Below, piece by piece: positions 1 to 8,581 of a stretch of 64,000 nt of DNA (positions are counted from its first letter, which is position 1; every line of letters starts with the position of its first letter). Source of the stretch: Sphingobacterium yanglingense (lineage in GTDB: Bacteria > Bacteroidota > Bacteroidia > Sphingobacteriales > Sphingobacteriaceae); the NCBI RefSeq assembly GCF_004363245.1, contig NZ_SNYV01000015.1:434001-498000 (forward strand). Reading direction: 5' to 3'. The notes under the pieces are model-generated. The model worked only from the letters and a program-made list of their open reading frames with translations, was not told the DNA's origin and did no database searches. Made by a program: the position numbers and the translations under genes.

Positions 1-1224
1 CAAACAGACCCCCAAGCAATTGGAAATGAATGGATAGCCCACTCGATATTCCCAACACATATTGAGAATCATGACCTTCGTACAGTAGTCGGTAATAGCG
101 AATGTAAGCAACCGTACAGCTTAAGCATCTATAATATATCAGCAATGAGTTATGGTGCATTGAGTAAAACAGCTATCACAGCGCTGAACAAAGGTGCCGC
201 CTTACAGAATTTTGCACATAACACAGGTGAAGGTGGTATTAGTAACTACCATATCAGTGGTGGTGACTTAATCTGGCAAATCGGTACAGGTTACTTTGGC
301 TGTAGAGATGAACATGGTTATTTTAATGCAGATCTGTTTACAGAGAAAGCAAACAGACCATATGTCAAAATGATCGAGTTAAAAATCTCTCAGGGTGCTA
401 AACCTGGGCACGGTGGTATCCTACCAGCAGCTAAAAACACCCCTGAGGTCGCTGCAATTCGCCATGTCGTACCTGGTACTGATGTTATGTCGCCACCGGC
501 GCATAGTGCATTCTCGACACCGTTGGAAATGATGCACTTTATCCAAAAGCTAAGAGATTTATCTGGAGCTAAGCCAATCGGTTTTAAAATATGTATTGGT
601 GACAAGCAAGAGTTTATTGATATCTGCCAGGCGATGCAGACGACACAGATATTTCCAGACTTCATATCAGTTGATGGATCTGAAGGTGGTACAGGGGCCG
701 CTCCATTAGAATTCACTGATAACTTGGGAATGCCTCTCTATGATGCGTTGACATTTATAACAAAAACATTAATCAACTTCGGTTTAAAGAAACATATTAA
801 GATCATCGCATCAAGCCGTATCGTTACCGGTTTTGACTTGCTGAAAGCGATAGCTCTAGGTGCTGATGCCTGCTATAGTGCAAGGGGGATGATGTTTGCA
901 TTAGGTTGTATTCAAGCTTTGAAATGTAATGAAGATGTCTGTCCTGTGGGTGTAGCAACACAGCGTCCTCATCTTTACAAAGGACTAGATGTTGAGGATA
1001 AATATGTACGAGTAGCTCAGTTCCATAGAAATACCCTCCGCGCTACTGTGGAAATCATGGAAGCTTGTGGTTTCAAAACTTTAGATGACGTCACTGCAGA
1101 CAAGTTTTTCCGAAAGACAGATAACATCACAACATTAAGCTTCCAAGAAATCTATTTTAAGGATAGCGGGCGATTAAATAAAAAAGAAAATGCTTTTGCA
1201 AAGGAAGAGTTTTTAAATCATTAA
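1..1224 (+). CDS. FMN-binding glutamate synthase family protein (5' end cut by window)
   Basis: The reading frame is open from base 1, so the gene begins outside the window; the in-frame ATG at 145 is internal. About 407 C-terminal residues are visible. They form the FMN-binding TIM barrel of the glutamate synthase large subunit: the glycine-rich stretch around bases 226-300, the AKPGHGG segment near 400, the SVDGSEGGTGAAP phosphate-binding motif near 670, and a C-x5-C-x4-C cluster (visible residues 303, 309, 314) that matches the 3Fe-4S ligands of GltB. Stand-alone proteins of this type lack the glutaminase domain and are usually about 500 residues; whether this one does cannot be seen. Their substrate is not well established. 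A strong terminator follows. Confidence 0.9.
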   Translation, partial: QTDPQAIGNEWIAHSIFPTHIENHDLRTVVGNSECKQPYSLSIYNISAMSYGALSKTAITALNKGAALQNFAHNTGEGGISNYHISGGDLIWQIGTGYFGCRDEHGYFNADLFTEKANRPYVKMIELKISQGAKPGHGGILPAAKNTPEVAAIRHVVPGTDVMSPPAHSAFSTPLEMMHFIQKLRDLSGAKPIGFKICIGDKQEFIDICQAMQTTQIFPDFISVDGSEGGTGAAPLEFTDNLGMPLYDALTFITKTLINFGLKKHIKIIASSRIVTGFDLLKAIALGADACYSARGMMFALGCIQALKCNEDVCPVGVATQRPHLYKGLDVEDKYVRVAQFHRNTLRATVEIMEACGFKTLDDVTADKFFRKTDNITTLSFQEIYFKDSGRLNKKENAFAKEEFLNH

Positions 1225-1240
1225 AACATTCCTTCTATAT

Positions 1241-1278
1241 AATAAAAGGCCTCAATCATACTATTGAGGCCTTTTATT
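1241..1278. terminator. Bidirectional rho-independent terminator
   Basis: Perfect 15-bp inverted repeat (arms 1241-1255 and 1264-1278, 8-base loop) with an A-run on the left and a T-run on the right. It sits between two convergent genes, the glutamate synthase-like gene and the MarR gene, and can serve both. Confidence 0.9.
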
Positions 1279-1287
1279 ATATCTATA

Positions 1288-1321
1288 GTGTTTCAAAAAA
1301 TTATTTCAGATTTTGAAACAC
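1288..1321. repeat. 11-bp inverted repeat across the MarR stop codon
   Basis: Arms GTGTTTCAAAA (1288-1298) and TTTTGAAACAC (1311-1321) are perfectly complementary with a 12-base spacer. The right arm encodes the last residues of the MarR protein and the stop codon lies in the spacer. It could form a 3'-end hairpin on the MarR transcript before the main terminator at 1241-1278. No T-run follows directly, so it is more likely a stabilising stem than a second terminator. Confidence 0.5.
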
Positions 1322-1741
1322 CTTTTCCAAAATTTCTTGCGCTATCTTTAAATTTATTTCGTCTACGCCATCCAAAGCTTGTCTGATCGTGAGTGATGCC
1401 TGCTGCATTCCGGCTTCCTTAAGCTTCCTCCCATCCTTGGTTAGGTATATCAGATTAGAACGTCGGTCTTGTTTATCATTCACACGTATCACCAATCCCA
1501 AGCGTTCCAGATTATTGATCAATCTAGTAATACTAGGTTTGTCACGAAAAGTAAAATTGGCCAATTCCTGCTGCGTAAGTCCCTCTTCCATCCAAAGATA
1601 GTAAAGAATACTCCATTGCTCTGCAGTGATATTTAATTTTACTTCCTTCAAATTACGTTGCAGCCGCCGTGAAATAGCAGTTGATGCTTTACCCGATAAG
1701 AAGGAAAAAAACTCCTCCGAAATTACTGTAGATTCATTCAT
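1301..1741 (-). CDS. MarR family transcriptional regulator
   Basis: 146 residues, the usual MarR size. A winged helix-turn-helix occupies roughly residues 40-115: the recognition-helix region reads DKPSITRLINNLERLGLV and the wing carries the typical N-D-x-x-DRR motif. Such proteins bind DNA as dimers and usually repress a neighbouring transport or stress gene, with release by small phenolic ligands or oxidants. Here there is no obvious partner: the downstream gene is convergent and the divergent gene is a small membrane protein of unknown role. Upstream (1769-1782) is a TTGC-TTAA-TTGC-type repeat on the minus strand that could be an autoregulatory site, which is weak evidence. Confidence 0.9.
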   Translation of the reverse strand: MNESTVISEEFFSFLSGKASTAISRRLQRNLKEVKLNITAEQWSILYYLWMEEGLTQQELANFTFRDKPSITRLINNLERLGLVIRVNDKQDRRSNLIYLTKDGRKLKEAGMQQASLTIRQALDGVDEINLKIAQEILEKVFQNLK

Positions 1742-1852
1742 TAGTTAGTTATAATTTTAGGTTGTTTATGCAATTAAGCAATTCCTTATACAATATCCAA
1801 ATTTTATTTCAACATTATAACTTTAACGTCAAAATTGACTATATTTATTCGT

Positions 1853-2248
1853 ATGGAAAATCTATTGGTCGTATTGATATTTGTAGGCTCGATTGTTTAC
1901 AAGATTTATTCAAATTATAAAGAAGAAATGGAGAAATCTGCCAAACGTGGACCTCAACGCCCTCCTATCACCAAAAGTCAAGCCCCCGGCATCCCGGGCA
2001 AGCCTTACCAACAGAGCTCTGTGCCTCCTCCGATTCCAAGTACAACTGCAAGAACGGTGCAACAGGAGTTTGTAACAAAAGGCAACATCATACAAGATAT
2101 ACCAGAAGAGGTACAACGTGTTAAAGAGTCTAGAAAAAAGCACGGGAAAGGAGAAGTAGAACCGACAAAAGAGACCAACGAACCTATTGCTTTTGACCTT
2201 CGCCAAGCAGTGATTCAAGCCGCAATCTTAGAACGTCCCTATAGGTAG
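1853..2248 (+). CDS. Small membrane-anchored, proline-rich hypothetical protein
   Basis: 131 residues from the ATG at 1853; a longer frame begins at a TTG (1835) but the ATG directly precedes a clear transmembrane helix and is preferred. Residues 3-20 form one hydrophobic segment, followed by a basic, then proline-rich and charged linker (about residues 28-110) and a short conserved-looking C-terminal end with FDLRQAVIQAAILERPYR. This layout is common for uncharacterised Bacteroidota proteins that precede membrane-trafficking or nucleotide genes. No domain is recognised and no function is proposed. It is divergent from the MarR gene and convergent with the amidase gene. Confidence 0.7.
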   Translation: MENLLVVLIFVGSIVYKIYSNYKEEMEKSAKRGPQRPPITKSQAPGIPGKPYQQSSVPPPIPSTTARTVQQEFVTKGNIIQDIPEEVQRVKESRKKHGKGEVEPTKETNEPIAFDLRQAVIQAAILERPYR

Positions 2249-2298
2249 CAGTGTCTCCAGAGTATAAACTCATACTGAGGAACATAGACCAGAAGGAA

Positions 2299-3075
2299 TT
2301 ACAGTAGAGAGAAGTTGTCTCTATCTTGCAAAAATGGAAAGCGATCGCGTGTATTTTCGAGGTCTTTAGGGTTGAGTGTAAAGGTATACAAGTCCTCATC
2401 TTCTGGTTTATAATACACAACATCACCTAAAGGGGAAATACACATGGACCCCCCGGAGTAATAAACCTCATTGCCATCGTGCCCAACCCTATTAACACCA
2501 ATTACAAAAGCTTGGTTTTCAATAGCGCGAGCAGGGATTAAAGCTCTCCAATGCGCAGATCGCTTATCTGGCCAGCTAGCAGTATATACTAATAAATCAT
2601 ATCCATTTTCTTGATTCCTAGACCAAACTGGAAATCGTAGATCATAACAGATCATTGGACATATTTTCCAACCCTTTAGTTCAACAATAACACGAGAGTT
2701 ACCTGCTGTAAAGGATTTATCCTCCCCTCCCATCGCGAACAGGTGCCGTTTGTCATAGTGCACATAGCTACCGTCTGGGGACATCCAAACAAATCTATTA
2801 TAATAACGCCCTTCTTCTTCAACAATAAGGGTACCAGCGACTACACAATCGAAAGAAACGGCTGTATCATACATCCAACGCATAGTCATTCCATCCATGC
2901 GTTCGGCACATTTCTCTACATTCATCGTGAATCCGGTATTAAACATTTCAGGCAGCAGAATTAAATCTGTCTTCCCTTTAAGAGAGGACAAACGCAGTCT
3001 CAGGTTTTGCAGGTTCTTTTCTGCATTCTCCCAAAAGAGGTAAGCTTGAAATATTGTTATTTTTATCGGTTCCAT
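2299..3075 (-). CDS. Carbon-nitrogen hydrolase, omega-amidase (YafV/Nit2-like)
   Basis: 258 residues, full length for the nitrilase superfamily. The Glu-Lys-Cys catalytic triad is visible at E43 (LLPEMFNTGF), K109 (YDKRHLF) and C143 (MICYDLRFPVW). The DLRFP context after the cysteine and the F-G/H-I/V-A region near the C-terminus match YafV/Nit2-type omega-amidases, which hydrolyse alpha-ketoglutaramate and related omega-amides to keto acids and ammonia, a clean-up of glutamine transaminase products. Cytosolic, no signal peptide. It starts 74 bases downstream of the end of the polyprenyl synthase gene on the same strand, so it may be read from that transcript. Confidence 0.9.
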   Translation of the reverse strand: MEPIKITIFQAYLFWENAEKNLQNLRLRLSSLKGKTDLILLPEMFNTGFTMNVEKCAERMDGMTMRWMYDTAVSFDCVVAGTLIVEEEGRYYNRFVWMSPDGSYVHYDKRHLFAMGGEDKSFTAGNSRVIVELKGWKICPMICYDLRFPVWSRNQENGYDLLVYTASWPDKRSAHWRALIPARAIENQAFVIGVNRVGHDGNEVYYSGGSMCISPLGDVVYYKPEDEDLYTFTLNPKDLENTRDRFPFLQDRDNFSLL

Positions 3076-3149
3076 GAATGTTTACAACTCAGCTATTAGT
3101 AAGAAACAACCAATTTAATAAAATTACGAGTAAATTCCTAAGTAATTTA

Positions 3150-4142
3150 TTACCGTGCCCTATACATTAAATGATCGGCTAAGCTAAAAAGCTCTTCTTT
3201 TCGTTTATCCACGACGTCTATTTGGCTCAAACTTGTATAAGCGCACTGCGTATAATACTCTTTTAGTGCATTTGCCTTACTCAACACATCATATTTTTCA
3301 TACAATCCCTTCATCTGCACAATCTTCTCGCTAGATTCGGCCGATGTCATCTTTAAAATAGAAGCAAAAACCTCAGAATCCGCGACATTTAGCTCTTCTT
3401 TTAATAAAATATGAAGTATCGTCTTCTTGTTCACGATGATATCACCGCCTATTTGTTTACCAAAAGTAGCGGGATCTCCAAAGGCATCTAATATATCATC
3501 TTGCAACTGAAAAGCTATTCCGAGGTTTTCACCAAAATCGTAGACTTTATTACGCTGTTCGCTTGTTGCTCCAGCAATAATAGCCCCCATCTCTAAAGCT
3601 CCCCCCAATAGCACTGACGTTTTCAGCCGAATCATGTTGACGTACTCTTCTTCAGAAACACTTTCCAATGTTTCGAAATCCATATCCATCTGCTGTCCCT
3701 CGCAAACTTCAAGAGCAACTTTATTAAAAGTAGTCAATAATGATGGTACAAATATAGCGGGACATTTAGCGAGTTGCTCGTAAGCTTTGATAAGCAAGGC
3801 ATCACCAGAGAGTATAGCGACATCTTCATTCCACTTTTGATGTACAGTTTCTTGTCCTCTTCTTAAAGGTGCTTTATCCATAATATCATCATGGATCAAA
3901 GTAAAATTATGGAAATATTCGATAGCCACAGACGCAGGAACCACCTCTTCAATATTCGAGTGACCAAACAAATCAGCCCCTAATATAACCAATTGAGGAC
4001 GAACACGCTTCCCTGCTAAAGAGAGTATATATTTTATAGGTTGATATAGATTCGTAGGTCCGTCTGGGAACTGTACACTCCCTAGGGCCTCACTAATTTT
4101 ATCGGAAAAAACTGCGTTGCCAAAAACACTTTTCGTAATCAT
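3150..4142 (-). CDS. Polyprenyl synthetase (trans-isoprenyl diphosphate synthase)
   Basis: 330 residues. Both aspartate-rich motifs are intact: first DDIMD at residues 85-89 (followed by APLRRG) and second DDILD at 215-219. The GKRVRPQLV segment (44-52) binds the allylic diphosphate. The enzyme chains isopentenyl diphosphate onto an allylic primer in the cytosol to make C15-C40 diphosphates for menaquinone or carotenoid synthesis. Residues just before the first motif (EYFHNFTLIHDD) include an aromatic F-H-N-F pattern, suggesting a medium chain (C15/C20), but the product length cannot be fixed from sequence alone. Bacteroidota genomes usually have two paralogues, one of which is this type. Confidence 0.9.
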   Translation of the reverse strand: MITKSVFGNAVFSDKISEALGSVQFPDGPTNLYQPIKYILSLAGKRVRPQLVILGADLFGHSNIEEVVPASVAIEYFHNFTLIHDDIMDKAPLRRGQETVHQKWNEDVAILSGDALLIKAYEQLAKCPAIFVPSLLTTFNKVALEVCEGQQMDMDFETLESVSEEEYVNMIRLKTSVLLGGALEMGAIIAGATSEQRNKVYDFGENLGIAFQLQDDILDAFGDPATFGKQIGGDIIVNKKTILHILLKEELNVADSEVFASILKMTSAESSEKIVQMKGLYEKYDVLSKANALKEYYTQCAYTSLSQIDVVDKRKEELFSLADHLMYRAR

Positions 4143-4280
4143 ACGCTAAGATACATAATAATCCGCTCTTTAAGAGATAAACCGTAAAAACCTCCCTGAA
4201 AGGCTTTATTTTCCAAGAGAACGTATCCAGCTAATCTGCAACTTTTATACCTACATGGATAGAATACAAAAGGAAAATGA

Positions 4281-4288
4281 TAATTTTG
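4281..4288 (+). promoter_or_regulatory. Bacteroidota -7 promoter element
   Basis: TAATTTTG matches the TAnnTTTG consensus exactly and ends 16 bases before the ATG at 4305. No clear -33 TTG is seen. The alternative ATG at 4290 would lie two bases after the motif and before the expected transcription start, so the motif favours the 4305 start. Confidence 0.65.
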
Positions 4289-4304
4289 TATGTATATTTC
4301 ACTT

Positions 4305-5477
4305 ATGCGCATTCTAATAATCCATAATTTCTACCAGCACAAAGGCGGGGAAGATGTCGTTTTTACACAAGAGGCCACGGTTCTAAAAGATAAAGGGCAT
4401 CAAGTTGAAACATTATCCTTTCAGAACAAAAAAGGGATAAAGGGATTATTTCAATTTTTGCTATACCCATGGAATAGCTTTGCTGCACATAAGATAATGA
4501 AAAAAGTTGCTGATTTTCAACCAGACATTGTCCATATACACAATACACACTATGCCATCGGCCCGTTAGCATTCAGGAAGCTTTCTAAAAGAAAAATCCC
4601 CGTTGTTTTGACATTGCACAACTTTCGGTTATTAGACCCTTCGGCTAATCTTTTTCACAACAACAATGTGTTCACGGACACCATAGACAAAGAGTTCCCT
4701 TGGAAATCAGTGAAGAATAAAGTCCTAGACAACTCCCTATTAAAAACTTTCTGGACCGCTTTTACTATTTATATCCATAAAAAACTGGGAACTTGGAAAA
4801 ATATCGACAGAATACTCAGTTTCTCCGAATTTGGAAAGCAATTATTATTGCGTTCTACACTACAACTAAGCGCTCAAAACATCGTCATAAAACCGAATTT
4901 TGCTTTAGAAAGTTTGGAAGAAAAGCAGATAGAAAAGAAAGACTATTTTGTATATATAGGCCGTTTATCTGAAGAAAAAGGTATTGATTCTTTACTTACG
5001 GCTTTTTCGAAATGTGAGTATATCATTCATATTTTTGGCGATGGCCCTTTAGTAGAAAAGGTCAAACAAGCGGCCCAACTCCATCCCAATATTGTATATG
5101 GCGGATTTCAACAAAAAGAAACACTACATCAACATCTATCGGCAAGTCAAGCGCTCCTCGTCCCCTCTATATGGTTTGAAGGCATGCCTATGACCGTACT
5201 GGAAGCCTTCGCTTGCGGCACACCAGTCATTGCCAGCAAGATTGGTATATTAGAAGAAATGATTCAGAATAAAAAAAATGGACTTCTCTTTGAACCAAAC
5301 GATGATAAAAGTATAATAGACGCTCTCCATACTTGGCAGACACTCTCTATCGATGACAAGAATGCAATATCTGAAAATTGTAAAAAAGATTTTTCAGATA
5401 CTTATTCTTCTCAAAAAAACGTATTATTATTGGAAACAATATATAAAGAAGCAATTCAACAAGCAAAGAACAAATGA
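4305..5477 (+). CDS. Glycosyltransferase family 4 (GT-B fold)
   Basis: 390 residues from the ATG at 4305, where the protein begins MRILIIHNFYQHKGGED, the typical first beta strand plus glycine loop of GT4 enzymes; the upstream ATG at 4290 overlaps the promoter. The C-terminal half has the GT-B donor-binding region (YIGRLSEEKGIDSLL near residue 220) and the E-x7-E motif (EGMPMTVLE) followed by ACGTPVIAS. It transfers a nucleotide-activated sugar, probably onto a lipid-linked or surface glycan; acceptor unknown. The stop overlaps the next start by four bases (ATGA). It is lysine-rich and more AT-rich than its neighbours, which could indicate later acquisition. Confidence 0.85.
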   Translation: MRILIIHNFYQHKGGEDVVFTQEATVLKDKGHQVETLSFQNKKGIKGLFQFLLYPWNSFAAHKIMKKVADFQPDIVHIHNTHYAIGPLAFRKLSKRKIPVVLTLHNFRLLDPSANLFHNNNVFTDTIDKEFPWKSVKNKVLDNSLLKTFWTAFTIYIHKKLGTWKNIDRILSFSEFGKQLLLRSTLQLSAQNIVIKPNFALESLEEKQIEKKDYFVYIGRLSEEKGIDSLLTAFSKCEYIIHIFGDGPLVEKVKQAAQLHPNIVYGGFQQKETLHQHLSASQALLVPSIWFEGMPMTVLEAFACGTPVIASKIGILEEMIQNKKNGLLFEPNDDKSIIDALHTWQTLSIDDKNAISENCKKDFSDTYSSQKNVLLLETIYKEAIQQAKNK

Positions 5478-5803
5478 GCATTATAATCATGGATCCGCTA
5501 GGTTTAGCGCCCAAAATACAAGAGGCACTAGAAAGTGTCTATGACCCAGAACTAAAACCTGCAAACATTGTAGACCTAGGTCTAGTATATGAAATAATTA
5601 CTAAAGATGGAGGAATAGCAAAGGTGGTAATGACTTTAACTGCACCTGGATGTCCTGTAGCAGGAGAGATTATGGATGAGGTACAACGCAAAGTAGCAGC
5701 AATTGATGGCGTAAACGAATCTTTAGTCGAACTTACATTTGACCCACCTTGGAATAGAGATATGATGAGCGAAGAAGCGAAATTAGAACTGGGTTTTCTC
5801 TAA
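5474..5803 (+). CDS. DUF59/MIP18 family iron-sulfur assembly protein (SufT/PaaD-like)
   Basis: 109 residues, the size of stand-alone DUF59 proteins. The conserved features are DPELKPANIVDLGLVYEI near residues 25-42 and the cysteine-bearing TAPGCPVAGEIMDEV near 57-71. Members of this family help mature iron-sulfur proteins in the cytosol (SufT, MIP18) or a phenylacetyl-CoA oxygenase (PaaD). No paa or suf genes are nearby, so a general Fe-S maturation role is the safer reading. Translation is coupled to the glycosyltransferase through the ATGA overlap although the functions are unrelated. An internal ATG at 5489 is an alternative start. Its stop overlaps the convergent antiporter gene by four bases. 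Confidence 0.85.
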   Translation: MSIIIMDPLGLAPKIQEALESVYDPELKPANIVDLGLVYEIITKDGGIAKVVMTLTAPGCPVAGEIMDEVQRKVAAIDGVNESLVELTFDPPWNRDMMSEEAKLELGFL

Positions 5804-7107
5804 TCCTCTTTTGGAAGCACACGAGCTTCCAATGCCTCTAAAGTCTTTCTAGGCTTTGTTCTATTTTCCTCTTTCCCGAACAACGCATTCCATATTTTCC
5901 TAGACTCTTTCGTCAATAACGGAGAAACAATGGATAAAATGAGTACATACACAACAACAAAGGACTGCAATATAGGTAAAAGGCCTCCTGCCTTGCCTAT
6001 ATTGGCCATGATAATAGAAAATTCCCCACGAGCCGACAGGGTCAAACCTATATCGAAAGAAGCGCGAGGTTTCATTTTTGAAAAATGAGCTGCAAAATAT
6101 CCGGAGGCTACGTTACAGACCACAGTGACTACCGCTGCTAGCGTAGCCCAGCCTATGGCTCCACCCAAACTATAGATATCTATCGATAGACCAAAACTAA
6201 AGAAGAACATCGCCCCAAAGAAATCCTTATAGGGTAAAACCATCGCTTCAATCTTTTTGATATATTTTGAATCAGCGAACACCAATCCAGCCATCAGAGC
6301 ACCAATTGCTTCCGCGACATGAATAGTCTCTGAAAAACCAGCAATGACGAAAAGCAAACTAAAGACGATAAGTATAAAGAGCTCGGATGATTTTTCCTGA
6401 AGTAAACGATCAATAAATGGAATTAATTTTCGACCTAAAATCAAGAAAGTAAGAATAAAACACAAGGCCAACAATGAGGTCCCCAACACAGCCCATACGG
6501 AAGTACTACCTGTCAAGATTAATCCAGAAAGGAACGATATATGCATAGCGATAAAGAGATCATCAAACATGATCATTCCCATAATGACCTCCGTTTCCGG
6601 ATTGGCTGTACGCTTTAAATCGGTCAGCACTTTTGCTACGATGGCAGTAGAAGAGCTTGTCATAAGCCCAGCGAGCACCATTACCTCCTTAAATGGAAGA
6701 TCCATCAACCATCCGATAAACAATCCAGAAACAAAATTGAGCAACACGTATAAAGACCCGCCTGCTAAAATAGACTTGCCTGACTTTATTAATCGTCCTA
6801 CCGAAAACTCAAGTCCCAGATAGAACAGCAAAAATAAAACCCCCAGCCTACCCATAAATTCAATAAAGGGCTTACTTTCGGAGAAAGTAAAAAAACTCCA
6901 AACTTTTTCAACACCCGCTGTCAGTGTAGGGTTATCAGCTTGTTCCAAAAAAGACAATAAGAAGTTGGGGTACTCCTTATTTCCCAAAAACATTCCTATA
7001 ATAATAAAAAAGGGAATCACGGAAAAACGCAATCTATTGGCTAATAGACCAACCGACGCAACCAGTAAAACAGCTATCCCTATTTCTAATATTATAATAT
7101 GCGACAT
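5800..7107 (-). CDS. Cation:proton antiporter, CPA2 family (KhtU/KefB-like membrane subunit)
   Basis: 435 residues with about 12-13 hydrophobic helices and a short charged C-terminal tail. The CPA2 Na/H-exchanger core is recognised by GRLGVLFLLFYLGLEFSVGRL (about 85-105, shown in part), the MFDDLFIA aspartate pair in the ion-binding helix near residue 180, and GALMAGLVFADSK. These proteins exchange K+ or Na+ for protons across the inner membrane. Unlike KefB/KefC it has no C-terminal RCK/TrkA-N domain; that role is supplied by the gene immediately upstream (4-base gap), the arrangement of the KhtTU K+/H+ antiporter. Confidence 0.9.
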   Translation of the reverse strand: MSHIIILEIGIAVLLVASVGLLANRLRFSVIPFFIIIGMFLGNKEYPNFLLSFLEQADNPTLTAGVEKVWSFFTFSESKPFIEFMGRLGVLFLLFYLGLEFSVGRLIKSGKSILAGGSLYVLLNFVSGLFIGWLMDLPFKEVMVLAGLMTSSSTAIVAKVLTDLKRTANPETEVIMGMIMFDDLFIAMHISFLSGLILTGSTSVWAVLGTSLLALCFILTFLILGRKLIPFIDRLLQEKSSELFILIVFSLLFVIAGFSETIHVAEAIGALMAGLVFADSKYIKKIEAMVLPYKDFFGAMFFFSFGLSIDIYSLGGAIGWATLAAVVTVVCNVASGYFAAHFSKMKPRASFDIGLTLSARGEFSIIMANIGKAGGLLPILQSFVVVYVLILSIVSPLLTKESRKIWNALFGKEENRTKPRKTLEALEARVLPKED

Positions 7108-7111
7108 AGAA

Positions 7112-7591
7112 TTATAACAGGATTTCCTTCAAAAGCTTTATATTCTTGGATTTCCCCGCGATAACCAAAGTCACACCAGTCGTTATAACGTACTCCGGTC
7201 CGGGGTTAATGATTGTTTCATCTTCTCGAATAGCCGCAATGATTGTAGCCCCGGTTTTTTGCCGCACGGCCAGATCTCCAATACTTCTATTGGCCCAATC
7301 ATCAGAAACATCTATTTTATACCATTCAATACGCAAATCATCCAACGCAACCTCCATTGTCTCCAGTGCTTTAGGCTTGTAGGAAAGCCCTCCAAGGATG
7401 CCGGCAATTTGTCTAGACTCTTCATCAGATAGAGTCATTACACATTGCGTATCATTGTCCTCATCATCACGACGATACAGCTCGCGCCTACCATCATCAT
7501 GAATTACTACAACCATATTATCGCCTGCTTCGGTCTCGATCTGGTATTTTTTTCCAATGCCAATAAGATCACTTTCTCTAACTACCGACAT
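7112..7591 (-). CDS. TrkA-C (RCK_C) domain regulatory subunit of the antiporter (KhtT-like)
   Basis: 159 residues, cytosolic. The N-terminal half (about 1-75) is a small beta-rich domain, and the C-terminal half (about 80-159) is an RCK_C/TrkA-C domain ending with PGPEYVITTGVTLVIAGKS, the usual last strands. In the characterised KhtTU system this subunit gates the antiporter in response to pH and nucleotides such as c-di-AMP. The gene lies directly before the antiporter gene with four intervening bases, so the two are almost certainly one functional unit. Whether c-di-AMP is the ligand here is not shown by the sequence. Confidence 0.85.
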   Translation of the reverse strand: MSVVRESDLIGIGKKYQIETEAGDNMVVVIHDDGRRELYRRDDEDNDTQCVMTLSDEESRQIAGILGGLSYKPKALETMEVALDDLRIEWYKIDVSDDWANRSIGDLAVRQKTGATIIAAIREDETIINPGPEYVITTGVTLVIAGKSKNIKLLKEILL

Positions 7592-7626
7592 GATTACTTT
7601 TTATTAGTTATAAAATAGACATTAAT

Positions 7627-7657
7627 CAAACTTAACGAAAATTAGCTTTATATACAA
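7627..7657 (-). promoter_or_regulatory. Promoter of the KhtTU-like antiporter operon
   Basis: On the minus strand a TTG (7657-7655) is followed after 20 bases by TAAGTTTG (7634-7627), a full match to the Bacteroidota -33/-7 pattern. Transcription would start near 7620, giving a leader of about 30 bases before the ATG at 7591. Confidence 0.7.
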
Positions 7658-7676
7658 CTAGCGGTTTTCTAATTCA

Positions 7677-8465
7677 TTAAGTCTCTTTAGACGCATCTAT
7701 CAGGATATAAGCGCCATCCTCCTTTTGTTGAGGTCTACCTATCGCCATTGACTTACCATGATAGAACATAAAAACCCATCCTTCTGGGGCTCCTTCTTGC
7801 CAATACTCCTTGCGTCGGTCGCGGGCAGCACGGCCGTCGTAATCATATTTAGCAATAAAGTTCTTAAATAGTTCTTCCGGTTCGGGCAGTACATCCCCTC
7901 CAAAGAAAAAATGTTCACCCCCAGTCTCTATATGAAAAGCTTGATGAAACTCCGTATGCCCTCCATTAACCGCATAGCGAATCTCATTATTCACAGTACC
8001 TTCTCCTTCTACAAGGGTCAAATTACCACTACGTTGCAAGACATCAAACACTTCAGTACGATAGGATGCTGATTCCGAGCTATAGGCGTTCTCCCATTCA
8101 CCACGCTGTATAATATATTCTGCCTCAGAAAAAGCAATCCGTCCCACTCCGTCCTTAAAATCCACCATCCCACCTGTATGATCTTTATGTAGATGTGACA
8201 TCAACACATATTTTACATCGTTAGGCTCGAAACCTAGTTTACGAATATTAGCATGTATCAACAGCTCATCGTCTTCCGTACGTGAGCCTAACCCTGTATC
8301 ACACAGAATCAAACCACAGCCAGCTACAATCAAAAACGGGTGTACATGAACAAATAATGAACCCGGACGGCTCTTAGGATCATCTTTCGAGGGGTCAAAA
8401 GGAACGAATTTTTTTGTTCCGTCAACTGAAAAAGAACCTTCAAAAAGGGAATATGCTTGTATCAT
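7677..8465 (-). CDS. MBL-fold metallo-hydrolase
   Basis: 262 residues. The metal-binding signature HLHKDHTGG (H-x-H-x-D-H) is present near residue 91, with further ligands in GGHTEFH (about 169) and the GGDVLPEP aspartate (about 194) and a terminal YHGKSMAIGRP histidine. The family includes quorum-quenching N-acyl homoserine lactonases, glyoxalase II and related hydrolases; the spacing and length resemble the AiiA/YtnP-like lactonase branch, but substrate assignment from sequence is not reliable. No signal peptide is seen. It stands alone between the antiporter operon and divergent recJ. Confidence 0.85.
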   Translation of the reverse strand: MIQAYSLFEGSFSVDGTKKFVPFDPSKDDPKSRPGSLFVHVHPFLIVAGCGLILCDTGLGSRTEDDELLIHANIRKLGFEPNDVKYVLMSHLHKDHTGGMVDFKDGVGRIAFSEAEYIIQRGEWENAYSSESASYRTEVFDVLQRSGNLTLVEGEGTVNNEIRYAVNGGHTEFHQAFHIETGGEHFFFGGDVLPEPEELFKNFIAKYDYDGRAARDRRKEYWQEGAPEGWVFMFYHGKSMAIGRPQQKEDGAYILIDASKET

Positions 8466-8527
8466 CTTTTATAATCTTGTAAATATGACAGTTAGGCTTC
8501 TCACGTTCGAAATACCCGAGCCAACAT

Positions 8528-8543
8528 TAGGTAACCATACCTA
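8528..8543. promoter_or_regulatory. Small palindrome in the MBL hydrolase/recJ divergent region
   Basis: TAGGTA (8528-8533) and TACCTA (8538-8543) form a perfect 6-bp dyad with a 4-base centre, 39 bases before the recJ start. It could be an operator or a weak hairpin in the recJ leader; nothing else supports a function. Confidence 0.25.
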
Positions 8544-8581
8544 GAAAATGTATATTTACATACAAAATATAGTGCAAAGAT